Below, in pieces: positions 1 through 9,164 of a stretch of 64,000 nucleotides of DNA. Where the stretch lies: positions 96,784 through 160,783 of the forward strand of contig VBLC01000061.1 of the NCBI GenBank assembly GCA_005879315.1, given 5' to 3'. Each line of letters opens with the position of its first letter. The first letter of the stretch is position 1. Made by a program: the position numbers and the translations under genes. A model generated the notes under the pieces. It had not been told where the DNA came from. It was given only the letters and a program-made list of their open reading frames with translations, and did no database searches. The DNA is from Deltaproteobacteria bacterium. Lineage in GTDB: Bacteria > Myxococcota > Myxococcia > Myxococcales > 40CM-4-68-19.

Positions 1-3000
1 ACTGCGCGGCGAGCTTCTCCATCCACTCGGGGGGCGCGCCCAGAAGGGGCCGCTGCGAAGGCAGCGCGTCCGGCTGCGACCGGAGCAGCGACCAGCGGCC
101 CGAGCCGCCCTGCGCGCGCGGCTCGAGCAGCGCGCGCAGCGCCGCAAATCCATCGCAGGTGACGCGGCCGGCGGCGACCAGCTCCCAGAGCGCCGCCGTC
201 AGCTCGCGCACGTTGATGCCCAACTGCTCGCGCAGCTCGTGGAGAAAGAGCGCGCCCCGCTGTTCGAGCACGGCGAGCAGCAGGCGGGCGCGGTCGCCGA
301 GCGGCTCGGAGACGCCGCCGGTCGCCTCCAGAAGCCAGGGCAGGTCCTCGCGGCGCACCAGCGCGATCGGCGTCGCTCGCCCTGGCGGCGCGCGGCGCGC
401 CTCGTCGGAGCTCGCCAGGCGGCCCCAGGCGATCTCGCCGGAGAGGCACAGCTGATCGAGCAGCGCCCGATCGTATCGCGCGATGCGCGCCGGCAGGACC
501 TCGCTCTCCCAGGAGACGGCCGCGCAGTGGAATCCCTGCAGCTGCTCGAGGATCTGGAGAAGGCCCGGCGCGCCGTGCTGCTGCGCGCCAGGCTGCACGT
601 GCTGCCAGCGGAAGAGGAAGCGCAGATGGTCCTGCGTCGAAACCGGCTCGATCTCACGGCGCAGCCGGCCCAGAGTGAGCGAGTGGATGCGCGAGAGCAG
701 CGTCCGCTCGCACCACTCCGTCTGTTGCGCTCCTTCGCGGTAGCGGCCGCGCAGGACGAGACCCTCGGACTCGAGCTGTGCCAGCTCGGCTTCGACGCTC
801 GGAACGCCCAGCCGCTGCGCCAGCTCGCCAGATGTGACCGGGCCGACGATGCCGATCCAGCCGCGCACCGCATCGATCAGCTCGACATCGGCGCGCTCCG
901 CCGCACGCCAGCCGCCGTCTTCGTGCAAGACCCGCCCCGCTGCGCGCAGCTCCTCGAGCCAAGCGCTCCACTGTGGCGGCACCTCGCGCAGAAGGCCCAG
1001 CGTCAGCAGCGCGTCGTGCAGCTCGTCGGCGCTGCGCACATCGGGAAAGGCCTGTGCAACCACCTGCGCGATCGCCTCGGCATCGAGCGCCCCCATCGCC
1101 GACGCATCGCGCGGATCCAGCCCGCGCCGCATCGTCACGGCGCGAGCCCTGCGCTCCTCGAGCGGCGCATCGTCGAGATAGGCGTAAGGCGCGGAGTTGA
1201 GGATCTCGTGCGAGAGCGGCGAAGGCTCCGGCGTATCCCGCGCGACGAGCTTGATCTCGCTGTCGGCGATCCGCTGCAGGAGCGCCCGCAAGCCCTCGAT
1301 GTCCATCGCCTCCGTCAGGCAGTCGCGCAGCGTCTCGCGCACCAGCGGATGATCGGGCGGCTCGAGAGGACCTACGGCGTTCTCCTGGCACTGCGCCTGC
1401 TGCGGGAAGACCTGCGCGAGCAGATCGTCGGTGCGCATGCGCAGGATGTTGAAAGGCACCTTGCGCCCGCCGCGCTGCCGGAGCACCGCCAGGGAGCGCG
1501 TCGCGTTCCAGCGCCAGCGCACTCCCCACATGGGCGAAGCGAGCGCTGCCGCGGTGAGCACCTCGTCGATGACCTGGGGGGAGAGAAAGTCGAAGATGGT
1601 CTCGAGCGGAAAGCTGTTCTGCGGGCCGAGGGAGAGGAGGACTCCTTCGTCGGTGGCGGCGGCTTGCAGCTCGAAATCGAAGGTGCGGCAGAAGCGCTTG
1701 CGCAGGGCCAGACCGAAGGCGCGGTTGAGCCGCGCGCCGAAGGGGGCATGAACGATGAGCTGCATGCCGCCGGCCTCGTCGAAGAACCTCTCGGCGATCA
1801 AGGTGTCTTGAGTGGGAAGCGCGCCCAGCGCCGCCCGGCCGGCGGCGAGATAGCGGACGATCTGCTCGGCGCCCGCCGGCGGCACGGCGCACCTGTCGAT
1901 CACCCACTGCGCAGCCTTTGCCGGCTCCTCCAGGAGCGGCTCGATCTCGGCGCGCAGCCGCGAGACTTCCTCCGACAGCTCCTTGGTGCGGCCGGGCGCC
2001 TCGCCGTTCCAGAAGGGGACGTTGGGCGCGGCGCCGTGCGCGTTCTCGACGCGGACCCGGCCGGCCTCGACGCGGCGGATCCGCCAGGAGTCGTTGCCGA
2101 GCAGGAAGACGTCGCCGGTCAGGCTCTCGATGGCGAAGTCTTCGTCGAGCTGGCCGATGACGACCCCCTCCGGCTCGGCGACCACCGCATACTGCGCCGT
2201 GTCGGGGATGGCCCCGCCGCTGGTGATGGCGGCGATGCGCGACCCGCGCCGCCCTGTGATGCGCCGGTTGACTCCGTCGCGGTGCAGCCGCGCTCCCTGG
2301 GCACGGCCGGCACGGCGAGCCACGCCCTCGGCGTGCATCTCGATCACTTGATCGAATTCTTTTCGCGGCAGGTTTCGATAGGGCCAGGCGCGCTTGACCA
2401 GCTGGTAGAGCTCGTCCTCCGGCAGCTCCTCGCAGGCCGCCATGGCGACGATCTGCTGCGCCAGCACGTCGCGCGGCCATTCGGGGATGCGCGTCACCTC
2501 CAGATTCCCGGCCCGCATGCCGCGCACCAGAGCGGCGCATTCGACCAGCTGGTCGCGGGTGACGGGAAAGAGCCGGCCCTTGGGGATCCCGCCCCGCCGG
2601 TGATCGGCGCGGCCGATGCGCTGCACGGCCACCGAGAAGGAGCGCGGCGACTCGAGCTGCACCACCAGCTCCACCGCCCCGACGTCGATGCCCAGCTCCA
2701 GGGAGGCGGTGGCCACCGCGCACTTCACTTCCCCGCGCTTGAGCTTCTCCTCTGCGGCGAGCCGCATCGAACGGGAGAGGCTGCCGTGGTGCGCCGCCAC
2801 CTGGTCCTCGCCCAGCCGCTGGCCGAGCGCATGCGCGACGCGCTCCACCTGCCGCCGGGTATTGACGAAGACCAGCGTGGTCCTGTGCTCGCGCACCAAC
2901 TGCGCCACGCGGTCGTGCATCTCGTCGCGCTGCTCCTTCGAGGCGACCGGGCCGAGCTCGTCGCGCGGCACCTCGATGGCGACGTCGATCGCCCGCAGCG

Positions 3001-3649
3001 CTCCCGCCTCGACGACGGCGCAGGGCCTTCCGCCGGTGAGGAAGCGGCCGATCTCCTCGATGGGCCGCTGGGTGGCGGAGAGGCCGATGCGCACCGGCCG
3101 CTTGCCGCAGAGCGCGTCGAGGCGCTCGAGCGAGAGCACGAGATGGGCGCCGCGCTTGTCGCGCGCCACGGCGTGGATCTCGTCGATCACGGCGGTGCGG
3201 ACGGTGCGCAGGAGCTTGCGGCCGCCCTCGCTGGTGAGGAGCAGGTAGAGCGACTCCGGCGTGGTGACGAGCACGTGGGGCGGCTTGCGCAACATCGCCT
3301 GCCGCTCCGACTGCGGCGTGTCGCCGGTGCGGACCGCCGTGCGGATCTCGGGCACGTCCGGCAGCGCGCGCAGCTCGGCGAGCGGCTCGAGGAGATTCTT
3401 GCGGACGTCGTTGGCGAGCGCCTTGAGCGGCGAGACGTAGAGGACCTGCGTCTCGTCGCGCAGCGCCGCCCCCTCGCGGATCATCGAGTCGAGGCAGGCG
3501 AGAAAGGCGGCGAGCGTCTTGCCCGAGCCGGTCGGCGCGGCGATGAGGGTGTCCTCGCCGCGCTGGATCGGCGGCCAACCCAGCGCCTGCGGCTCGGTAG
3601 GGGTGCCGAACTTCTGCTCGAACCAATTCCAGACGGCGGGATGGAACAT
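1..3649 (-). CDS. lhr: Lhr-type ATP-dependent DNA/RNA helicase, C-terminus cut by window edge
   Basis: The reading frame is open from an ATG at 3649 down to base 2 with no stop, so 1,216 residues are visible and the C-terminus lies outside the window. Walker A (APTGSGKT) is at residues 38-45 and the DEAH-type Walker B (DEIH) at about 156-159. These are followed by the second RecA domain with a QRIGRADHR-like motif VI and a long winged-helix/DUF-type C-terminal region with 'LLGNDSWRI', typical of Lhr. The family normally has about 1,400-1,500 residues, so roughly 200-300 are missing. Lhr enzymes are 3'-5' helicases linked to DNA repair. There is no clear Shine-Dalgarno before 3649; the start is chosen because the family N-terminus begins just before the Q-motif region. 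The downstream neighbour in transcription is unknown. Confidence 0.9.
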   Translation of the reverse strand, partial: MFHPAVWNWFEQKFGTPTEPQALGWPPIQRGEDTLIAAPTGSGKTLAAFLACLDSMIREGAALRDETQVLYVSPLKALANDVRKNLLEPLAELRALPDVPEIRTAVRTGDTPQSERQAMLRKPPHVLVTTPESLYLLLTSEGGRKLLRTVRTAVIDEIHAVARDKRGAHLVLSLERLDALCGKRPVRIGLSATQRPIEEIGRFLTGGRPCAVVEAGALRAIDVAIEVPRDELGPVASKEQRDEMHDRVAQLVREHRTTLVFVNTRRQVERVAHALGQRLGEDQVAAHHGSLSRSMRLAAEEKLKRGEVKCAVATASLELGIDVGAVELVVQLESPRSFSVAVQRIGRADHRRGGIPKGRLFPVTRDQLVECAALVRGMRAGNLEVTRIPEWPRDVLAQQIVAMAACEELPEDELYQLVKRAWPYRNLPRKEFDQVIEMHAEGVARRAGRAQGARLHRDGVNRRITGRRGSRIAAITSGGAIPDTAQYAVVAEPEGVVIGQLDEDFAIESLTGDVFLLGNDSWRIRRVEAGRVRVENAHGAAPNVPFWNGEAPGRTKELSEEVSRLRAEIEPLLEEPAKAAQWVIDRCAVPPAGAEQIVRYLAAGRAALGALPTQDTLIAERFFDEAGGMQLIVHAPFGARLNRAFGLALRKRFCRTFDFELQAAATDEGVLLSLGPQNSFPLETIFDFLSPQVIDEVLTAAALASPMWGVRWRWNATRSLAVLRQRGGRKVPFNILRMRTDDLLAQVFPQQAQCQENAVGPLEPPDHPLVRETLRDCLTEAMDIEGLRALLQRIADSEIKLVARDTPEPSPLSHEILNSAPYAYLDDAPLEERRARAVTMRRGLDPRDASAMGALDAEAIAQVVAQAFPDVRSADELHDALLTLGLLREVPPQWSAWLEELRAAGRVLHEDGGWRAAERADVELIDAVRGWIGIVGPVTSGELAQRLGVPSVEAELAQLESEGLVLRGRYREGAQQTEWCERTLLSRIHSLTLGRLRREIEPVSTQDHLRFLFRWQHVQPGAQQHGAPGLLQILEQLQGFHCAAVSWESEVLPARIARYDRALLDQLCLSGEIAWGRLASSDEARRAPPGRATPIALVRREDLPWLLEATGGVSEPLGDRARLLLAVLEQRGALFLHELREQLGINVRELTAALWELVAAGRVTCDGFAALRALLEPRAQGGSGRWSLLRSQPDALPSQRPLLGAPPEWMEKLAAQ

Positions 3650-3675
3650 GGGGGGAGGAAGAATAACGCGATTTT

Positions 3676-4302
3676 TCAGATCGCACCCGGCTCCGGCGCC
3701 TTGCCTCCGATGCGCACGTACGCGAGCGGCACGCGGTCCTCGCAATACCCGGAGAGCGCCTCGCACAGTGTCTGCAGCGCGCTGGGCGGCAACGTGCCGA
3801 GATCGAGCACGGCCCACAGCTCATTCTCGTGCAGCCCGACGCGGACCCCGTGCAAGCGCCCCGCCCAGCGGTCCGCTCCCGGCGCGCCGCGCCCGGGCCG
3901 CGCCGCAGCGAAGCCTCCATACCAGGAGAGCGTGGCAAACCCGCGCACGAGATCGGCGAGCTCCTCCGCATCCTCGCGCAGCGGCTCGCCGTCGAAGACG
4001 CAGACGAGCGGGAGCTCTTCCCAGTTGCCCGGCTCGAGCCGCACCTGCACCCGGCCCACCTGCATTTCCCCGGCGAGAGGCGCATCGGCGCGCGCGCCGT
4101 GCACTTCATACGTGTGGCCGTCGCGCGCGTCGGCCACATCGAAGCGCAGCGGCAAGCCGCCCTCCCCGAGCGCCAGCCGGCCCTCTTCGTCGCGAGTGGT
4201 CTTCTCGGTGAGCAGCGCCTCGGCCGGCAGCCGCGCCGCCATCTCGTCCAGCCTGCGCAGGTAGCTGCGGTAGAGCGGCTCGAGCGCCTCCGCCAGCGTC
4301 AT
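3676..4302 (-). CDS. Hypothetical protein, 208 aa
   Basis: This 208-residue protein is acidic and not recognised as a known family. It has no signal peptide or membrane segment and looks like a soluble mixed alpha/beta protein. Its ATG (4302) overlaps the TGA of the upstream phaR-like gene in an ATGA arrangement, so the two are translationally coupled and share one transcript. The Lhr helicase starts 26 bases downstream and could be on the same mRNA. Codon use and frame (uninterrupted, GC-rich third positions) support a real gene. No function can be assigned from the sequence. Confidence 0.7.
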   Translation of the reverse strand: MTLAEALEPLYRSYLRRLDEMAARLPAEALLTEKTTRDEEGRLALGEGGLPLRFDVADARDGHTYEVHGARADAPLAGEMQVGRVQVRLEPGNWEELPLVCVFDGEPLREDAEELADLVRGFATLSWYGGFAAARPGRGAPGADRWAGRLHGVRVGLHENELWAVLDLGTLPPSALQTLCEALSGYCEDRVPLAYVRIGGKAPEPGAI

Positions 4303-4934
4303 CCCTTGCTGAGCTGCTCGATCCTGCTCTCGAGCTCGTGGATGCGCTTCTGCAGGCGGTCGATCTCCGCCGCCATCGCGCCCGGCCCGCCCAGCGCCTC
4401 GAGCGCCTGCTTGACGGCCGTGTCCACCCTGCCGCGGATGTCGTCGACGGCCTTCTCGCCCGCCTGCATCATTTCCTTGGTGCCTTCTTCGCCCTTGCGG
4501 AAGACGCCGCGGACGCGCTGCTCGATGTCTTCGCGGAGGCCCTCGGTCTTGCTCTTCAGTTCTCCCTTCAACTCTCCCAGCTTGCCCGCGAGCGTGCCGG
4601 CCTTCTCCTGGTAGAAGCCCGCGACGGCTTCGCCGCCGTGGCGGATGATCTCGCGCAGCACCCCGAGCGGCATCTGCGAGCGCTTCTTTTCCTCCTCGAA
4701 GATGATCTGCGCGAGCGTGACCGAAGTGAGATCCTCCTTGCTGCGGTTGTCGATGATCTTCACTTCCGCGCCGCCCTTGATCATCTGGGCGATCTCGTCG
4801 AGCGTCACGTAGCGGCTCTCGACGGTGTCGTAGAGCTTGCGGTTGGTGTACCGCTTGATGACTTTCGGCTCTTTTTTTTCCGCCTGGGGAAGGCCGTTGG
4901 TCTCAGGCGAGGGACCCTGTTCGTGCTCGCTCAT
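4299..4934 (-). CDS. phaR: PHA/PHB accumulation regulator (PhaR-like)
   Basis: The N-terminal part (about residues 24-110) carries the PHB/PHA accumulation regulator signature: 'KRYTNRKLYDT' and 'SRYVTLDEIAQMI', then 'IIDNRSKEDLTSVTLAQII' and the FEEEKK...REIIRHGG segment. The remaining C-terminal half is a charged helical tail. PhaR proteins bind DNA and polyhydroxyalkanoate granules and repress phasin genes. The frame is open upstream to 5006, but the ATG at 4934 has a GGAG eight bases upstream. A TTGACA/ACGAAT promoter at 4997-5025 would also place a 5006 start inside the promoter. The product is therefore 211 residues. It heads a short operon with the 208-residue hypothetical gene. Confidence 0.88.
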   Translation of the reverse strand: MSEHEQGPSPETNGLPQAEKKEPKVIKRYTNRKLYDTVESRYVTLDEIAQMIKGGAEVKIIDNRSKEDLTSVTLAQIIFEEEKKRSQMPLGVLREIIRHGGEAVAGFYQEKAGTLAGKLGELKGELKSKTEGLREDIEQRVRGVFRKGEEGTKEMMQAGEKAVDDIRGRVDTAVKQALEALGGPGAMAAEIDRLQKRIHELESRIEQLSKG

Positions 4935-4996
4935 GCTGGAGACTCCAACTCGAAGCCGCTGCGCTTCGTGGACTTTTGACGCGAAGCGCTGGCGGC

Positions 4997-5025
4997 ATTC
5001 GTCCACAGCTGACCGTGTGTGTCAA
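4997..5025 (-). promoter_or_regulatory. Candidate sigma70-like promoter for the phaR-like gene
   Basis: On the minus strand a perfect -35 box TTGACA (5020-5025) is followed after 17 bases by ACGAAT (4997-5002). Transcription would start near 4990 and give a leader of about 55 bases to the ATG at 4934. The -10 box matches the consensus only in its last three bases. Read from sequence only. Confidence 0.4.
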
Positions 5026-5100
5026 GGAGCCACTTCCAGCAGCGACCGGACGGGACAATTCCTTGTCAGGCAGAGGCACTGCGGGCGAGAATGTACGATC

Positions 5101-6438
5101 GTGGTCGTACAGTGCCCAAACTGTCAGTCCAAGTTCCGGATCGCCGACGAGAAGGTGACGGACCGCGGCGTACGTGTGCGCTGCACGAGCTGCAAGAACG
5201 TCTTCCAGGTGAAGAAGCCGGGCTCGGCTGGCTCGGATCCAGGGCCGGGGCCTGGCGATACCATGGAGATTTCGGCTCTCGATGCCGCCGCGGCGCAGAA
5301 GCCGCGGACGGGGCCGGTCGGCACCCGGCCCATCACCAAGCCCGTGGCGCCCTCGTCGTCCCCGCGCCCCGCGACCGGCCCCGTCCGGCCCGGCGCCACA
5401 AGCCGGCCGGCGCAGCGCTCCGGCGATGGAGCAGCGCGGCGGCTGGACGCCGACGACCTCTTCGGCATGGCCGAGCTGACGGGGGACGCGCCGCTGGGCG
5501 ACATCGCGCCTTCTTCTCAGCCTCCGCCCCCGCCGCCGCGCACGCCTTCTCCCCCGCCTGCCGAGAAGCCGGCGTCGAAAGCGATGCCCGATTTCGACGC
5601 GCTCGATCTCGACCTGCCGCCAGAGGCGCCGCCGCCTCCCCCTCCACCGCCGGCTGCGAAGGCGTCCCCGCCGGCACCGAGAGCGCCTCCGCCGGAAGAG
5701 AAAGCCGCGCCGCAGAAAGAGACCCTCGAGCTCAGCAGCGATCCCTTCGAGGGCATGGGCCTCGGCGACCCGGCCGGAGCGGGCTCTGCGCTCGGGCCGC
5801 CGGCAGCGCCGAAGAAGGAACCCGCGTCCAAGCCAGTGACGAAGCCCGTCACCAAGCCGCAGGTTCGCCCGGAGCCGCCTCCGACGGCCGGAGGCGAGAT
5901 GGTCTCGAGCGCGCTCACCGGCCTGCTCGGCGCGGCGCTGGCCATCGCCGTGGTCATCGCCGCCGCTCTCAACGACGACGACGCGGCAGGCTGGTTGGGC
6001 TTCGGCTCGGCCGGCGAGATCGTCGCGACCCGCGTGGCGAGCGGTCTCTACGACACGGTGGCGGGCAAGCCGGTCTTCTTCGTCCGTGGCCGCATCGAGA
6101 ACAGAAGCCAGCGGGTGCGCGGCCCGGTGCGCATCGTCGCAGAGCTGGTGGCGGAGAGCGGCGCCGAGGCGAAGGCGGAGGCGCTGGCCGGCGCCGAGCC
6201 CAGCCCCGAGACCGTCTGGTCGCTGCGCAACAGCGCCGACGCCGACCGGATGGCGCGCGCGCTCGAGGCGGCCGAAGTGGAGCGCAAGCTGCAGCCCGGC
6301 GGCAGCCTGCCCTTCTTCGCGGTCATTCCCGACCCGCCCGCCGACCTGGGCCGGCACAAGCTGCACGTGCGCGTCGAGCCGGTGGACGCCTGGAACCCGC
6401 CCCCGCCGGCCAAAGCGCAGAAAGATGGACGCCGCTGA
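5101..6438 (+). CDS. MJ0042-type zinc-ribbon protein with Pro-rich linker, one TM segment and DUF3426-like domain
   Basis: The N-terminus has a four-Cys zinc ribbon (CPNC...CTSC, about residues 5-30) of the MJ0042 type. Then comes a ~250-residue Pro/Ala-rich low-complexity linker including long proline runs, one hydrophobic segment near residues 270-290 (SALTGLLGAALAIAVVIAA), and a C-terminal ~150-residue beta-rich domain resembling DUF3426. Proteins of this layout are common in myxobacteria and other Deltaproteobacteria; their role is not established. The GTG at 5101 is chosen because it places the zinc ribbon at the extreme N-terminus as in the family. The stop overlaps the start of the following gene by 14 bases, suggesting coupling. 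It is divergent from the phaR-like gene. Confidence 0.8.
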   Translation: MVVQCPNCQSKFRIADEKVTDRGVRVRCTSCKNVFQVKKPGSAGSDPGPGPGDTMEISALDAAAAQKPRTGPVGTRPITKPVAPSSSPRPATGPVRPGATSRPAQRSGDGAARRLDADDLFGMAELTGDAPLGDIAPSSQPPPPPPRTPSPPPAEKPASKAMPDFDALDLDLPPEAPPPPPPPPAAKASPPAPRAPPPEEKAAPQKETLELSSDPFEGMGLGDPAGAGSALGPPAAPKKEPASKPVTKPVTKPQVRPEPPPTAGGEMVSSALTGLLGAALAIAVVIAAALNDDDAAGWLGFGSAGEIVATRVASGLYDTVAGKPVFFVRGRIENRSQRVRGPVRIVAELVAESGAEAKAEALAGAEPSPETVWSLRNSADADRMARALEAAEVERKLQPGGSLPFFAVIPDPPADLGRHKLHVRVEPVDAWNPPPPAKAQKDGRR

Positions 6439-7159
6439 GCTGGCCCGCCAGCTCGCTTCGCTGGAAGCAGGCGAGCTGCGGGCGCACAAAGCTGCCGCGC
6501 TGCTCGAAGAGCTGCCCGCCGAAGAGGCGGTCCGGCTGCTCGGCGAATTGCTCCGCCGCGCCGGCCGGCGCAGCGATCCGGAGACGGCCGCTCTCGAGGG
6601 CCTGCTCCGCGCCGTGCACGACTTGCTCGGCGAAGAGCGCCTCGATCTGCTCTACCGGGCCGCGGAAGCCGCCGCCGACCTGGAGGTGCAGGCGGTCTTC
6701 GCCAGAAGCGCGCCGGCTCGCTCCTTCGACCACGAGAAGGAGGAATGGATCGACCGCGAGATGCGCGCCCGCACGCTCGGCCAGCGGCGCTCGCTGGCGC
6801 GCGCGCGCGATCGCGATCTGCTCCCGCGCCTCGCCTCCGATCAGGACGCGACGGTGGTGCGCCATGTGCTGGAGAACCCGCTCTGCACCGAACGCGAGGC
6901 GCTGCTGGCCGCCTCGCGCCGGCCGCAGCGCGCCGAGGTGCTGGAGGAGATCTTCCGCTCGCGCCGCTGGTCGGCGAACCGGCGCGTCCGCCGCGCGCTC
7001 GCCCTCAATCCCTACAGCCCGCCGGCGCTGGCCAACGCCGCGCTCGCGCTTCTCACCGCTCCGGATCTGCGCGAGGTGGCCGGCGACCCGACCGTCTCCA
7101 GCGAGGTGCGCGTTCAGGCCCGCCGCCTTCTCGGCAATCGCCGCGGCGAGGCGGGATGA
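6425..7159 (+). CDS. Hypothetical helical protein, 244 aa
   Basis: The ATG at 6425 lies inside the 3' end of the zinc-ribbon gene, so the two are probably co-translated. The product (244 residues) is Arg/Ala/Glu/Leu-rich and almost wholly helical by composition. Its last third has short repeated helix pairs that look like HEAT or leucine-rich-variant repeats, as in 'DATVVRHVLENPLCTEREA' and 'RRVRRALALNPYSPPAL'. There is no signal peptide. No function is recognised. It ends three bases from the convergent tatA stop. Confidence 0.7.
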   Translation: MDAAELARQLASLEAGELRAHKAAALLEELPAEEAVRLLGELLRRAGRRSDPETAALEGLLRAVHDLLGEERLDLLYRAAEAAADLEVQAVFARSAPARSFDHEKEEWIDREMRARTLGQRRSLARARDRDLLPRLASDQDATVVRHVLENPLCTEREALLAASRRPQRAEVLEEIFRSRRWSANRRVRRALALNPYSPPALANAALALLTAPDLREVAGDPTVSSEVRVQARRLLGNRRGEAG

Positions 7160-7162
7160 TGG

Positions 7163-7390
7163 CTACTTCTTCTCCACGGCCTTTTGCTGCTCGGGCGACT
7201 GCCCTACCTTCTCGCCGCCGAGCTGCTCCTTCTTGGGCGTCACGTCGATCTCGTCCTGCCCCGAGATGGACTTCTTGAAGTTCTTGATGCCGCGGCCGAG
7301 CGCGTCTCCCAGGGAGGGCAGCTTGCTCGATCCGAAGATGAGGAGGATGACGATGAAGATGAGCAGAAGCTCGCCGAATCCGAGGTGCAT
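7163..7390 (-). CDS. tatA: Twin-arginine translocase subunit TatA/TatE
   Basis: This 75-residue protein has the TatA plan: a short N-terminal membrane helix (GFGELLLIFIVILLIFG), the FG hinge, an amphipathic helix beginning KLPSLGDALGRGIKNFKKS, and a charged disordered tail. TatA multimers form the passage for folded Tat substrates in the cytoplasmic membrane. tatB and tatC are not nearby, which is common where tat genes are scattered. The gene is divergent from the phosphodiesterase gene, with only 33 bases between them. Confidence 0.93.
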   Translation of the reverse strand: MHLGFGELLLIFIVILLIFGSSKLPSLGDALGRGIKNFKKSISGQDEIDVTPKKEQLGGEKVGQSPEQQKAVEKK

Positions 7391-7423
7391 CCCGCTCCTC
7401 CTTCGCCGCGCAACCTAACACAA

Positions 7424-8188
7424 GTGCTGCCGCAGGGCTTTCTTCGCGCAGACCGGCCGCTCGTGCTCGGCCACCGGGGCGCCTCCTTCGACGCGCCGGA
7501 GAACACGCTGGCCGCCTTCGAGCTGGCCGCGCGCCAGGGCGCCGACGGAGTCGAGCTGGACGTGCAGCGCTGCGGCACAGGCGAGGTGGTCGTGCTGCAC
7601 GACCTGTCGCTCGGCCGCACCGCCGGCTTCGCCGGCCTGGTCAGCGAGACGCCCTGGAGCGTCGTGCGCGGTCTCGACGCCGGCGCGCGCAAGGCCGAGC
7701 GCTTCCGTGGCGAGCGGGTGCCGCTCCTCGCCGAGGTCCTCTCCGCCTTTCCCCTGCTGGTGAATGTCGAGCTCAAGTGCGAAGAGCGCGACGACCGCGG
7801 CCTCACCGCCGAGGCAGTGCGGGTCATCCGTGAGGCGCGCGCCGAGGAGCGGGTGCTGCTCAGCTCCTTCAATCCGCTCTGCCTCTTGCGCGCGCTCTCG
7901 CTCGCGCCGCAGATCCCGCGCGCGCTGCTCTTCGAATCGGAGCAGGCATGGTTCTACAAGAGCGCGATCTTCGCGCCGCTCCTGGGCGCGCAGGCGCTGC
8001 ATCCCGAGGCGGTCCTGGCCACGCCCCAGCGCGTGCACCGCTGGCGGCGGCGCGGGTACTCGGTGGGATCCTGGACGGTGGACGATGCCGACAGCGCCGC
8101 GGCCCTCTTCGCCAGCGGCGTCGGCTGCATCATCACCAACCGGCCGGCGGTGCTGCGGACCCGCTGGCCCGGTACCTCTAGTAGTTGA
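7424..8188 (+). CDS. Glycerophosphodiester phosphodiesterase (GDPD family)
   Basis: The 254-residue protein shows the complete GDPD signature: HRGA at residues 17-20, EN at 26-27, the metal ligands in VELDVQ (E44, D46) and the catalytic HD at 59-60, followed by the TIM-barrel strands (NVELKCE, LLSSFNP, VGSWTVDD) and the terminal 'CIITNRPAVL'. Enzymes of this family hydrolyse deacylated phospholipids to glycerol-3-phosphate and an alcohol. There is no signal peptide, so it is probably cytoplasmic. GTG 7424 is the best in-frame start before the barrel; upstream frame sequence overlaps tatA. Its 3' end overlaps the convergent barrel gene by 11 bases. Confidence 0.9.
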   Translation: MLPQGFLRADRPLVLGHRGASFDAPENTLAAFELAARQGADGVELDVQRCGTGEVVVLHDLSLGRTAGFAGLVSETPWSVVRGLDAGARKAERFRGERVPLLAEVLSAFPLLVNVELKCEERDDRGLTAEAVRVIREARAEERVLLSSFNPLCLLRALSLAPQIPRALLFESEQAWFYKSAIFAPLLGAQALHPEAVLATPQRVHRWRRRGYSVGSWTVDDADSAAALFASGVGCIITNRPAVLRTRWPGTSSS

Positions 8189-9128
8189 ATCCGATGCGGG
8201 CCGCGCCGCTCCAGACGCGGACGAACTGCTGCGGCGTGCCGGGGGGCGGGCTCTCCTGGATGTCGTTGGTGCCTTGGGCCAGCGCGCCTTCGAGTCCGAA
8301 CACGGCCGCGCCTGCGACGAGCCTCACTCCCAGCGCCGCCCGCAAGAAGCGATTCTTGAAGAACGAGACGTTGCGGAAGACGCCCTCGCTGGCCGTGGGG
8401 TTGACGGCGTTCTGCCGGTCGAACTGCTGCACCGTCCGGTTGGGCTTGAAGTCGATCACGCTGCTGATCGCGTTGACGAAGGCGATGCCGCCCTGCACAT
8501 ACGGCTGCAGCTTGGCCATGCCGGCGAGGCCGAAGCTCTTGGAGACCATCGCGTCGGCGCCGCCCGAGGTGAGATCGAGATCCCGCGCGCCCACGATGCG
8601 CGTGGCCCATCCGCGCAGGGCGAAGTCGGGCGCGCTCCCCATGCCGTCGAGCACCGCCCAGCGCGCCTCCGCGGAGAGGCCCGCAATCTGCGAGTTGGCC
8701 AGCCAGGAGACGGCGGCGCCCAATTCCAGCGACGCGCCCAGCCCCTTGCGCAAGGTCAAGGTCGGCAGGACCAGCACTTTCGGCGCGGCCGAGGTCGCCT
8801 GAGTCCCCTGCGTTGCCCAGGTGTCGGCCGGCATGTTGCTGAGGAAGACTTGCTGCGACGAGATCCCCAGCTCGAACCCCGACTCGCCCAGCGAGCCCGC
8901 CGTCTCCTGGAAGGGCGGAGCGAAGGCGAGACCGAGCGCGCTCGTCAGGCGGTGGAAGCGCGCCTGCGCGTCGATGGTGCCGGGCTCGATGCTGTCGCCA
9001 GCCAGGCCGTCGCACCGGGTGCAGGCGAGATCATCGGGATGGCCGAGCCGCCACAGCTCGAGGTCGTTCTGATCGGCTCTCGCCGCCGCCGCCACCAGGA
9101 GGAGGAGGGCAAAGAAGCGCATGCACAT
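8178..9128 (-). CDS. Putative outer-membrane beta-barrel protein
   Basis: A 316-residue protein with a short signal peptide (hydrophobic MRFFALLLLVAAAARA) and a mature part rich in alternating hydrophobic/polar strands such as SLELGAAVSWLAN, KLQPYVQGGIAFVN and FLRAALGVRLVAGAAVFGLE. It ends in a C-terminal aromatic strand (AARIGFNY), the usual recognition signal of outer-membrane barrels. Early in the mature part there is a CTRC pair. No specific family is recognised. An alternative start is the ATG at 9122. It lies just downstream of the injection-system gene block in transcription but faces the same way, 36 bases after the spike gene, so read-through is possible. Confidence 0.72.
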   Translation of the reverse strand: MCMRFFALLLLVAAAARADQNDLELWRLGHPDDLACTRCDGLAGDSIEPGTIDAQARFHRLTSALGLAFAPPFQETAGSLGESGFELGISSQQVFLSNMPADTWATQGTQATSAAPKVLVLPTLTLRKGLGASLELGAAVSWLANSQIAGLSAEARWAVLDGMGSAPDFALRGWATRIVGARDLDLTSGGADAMVSKSFGLAGMAKLQPYVQGGIAFVNAISSVIDFKPNRTVQQFDRQNAVNPTASEGVFRNVSFFKNRFLRAALGVRLVAGAAVFGLEGALAQGTNDIQESPPPGTPQQFVRVWSGAARIGFNY

Positions 9129-9164
9129 CTGCTAGCACGCTTTGGCCCGGAGCCGAAGTTTCGG

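Noticed and set aside
239..4264. 1,341-residue open frame on the plus strand
   Set aside because: It runs antisense to the Lhr helicase, whose motifs are clear on the minus strand, and has no recognisable domain.
4935..5006. Longer N-terminus for the PhaR-like protein starting at 5006
   Set aside because: A TTGACA/ACGAAT promoter lies there, and the ATG at 4934 has its own Shine-Dalgarno and the family-like start.
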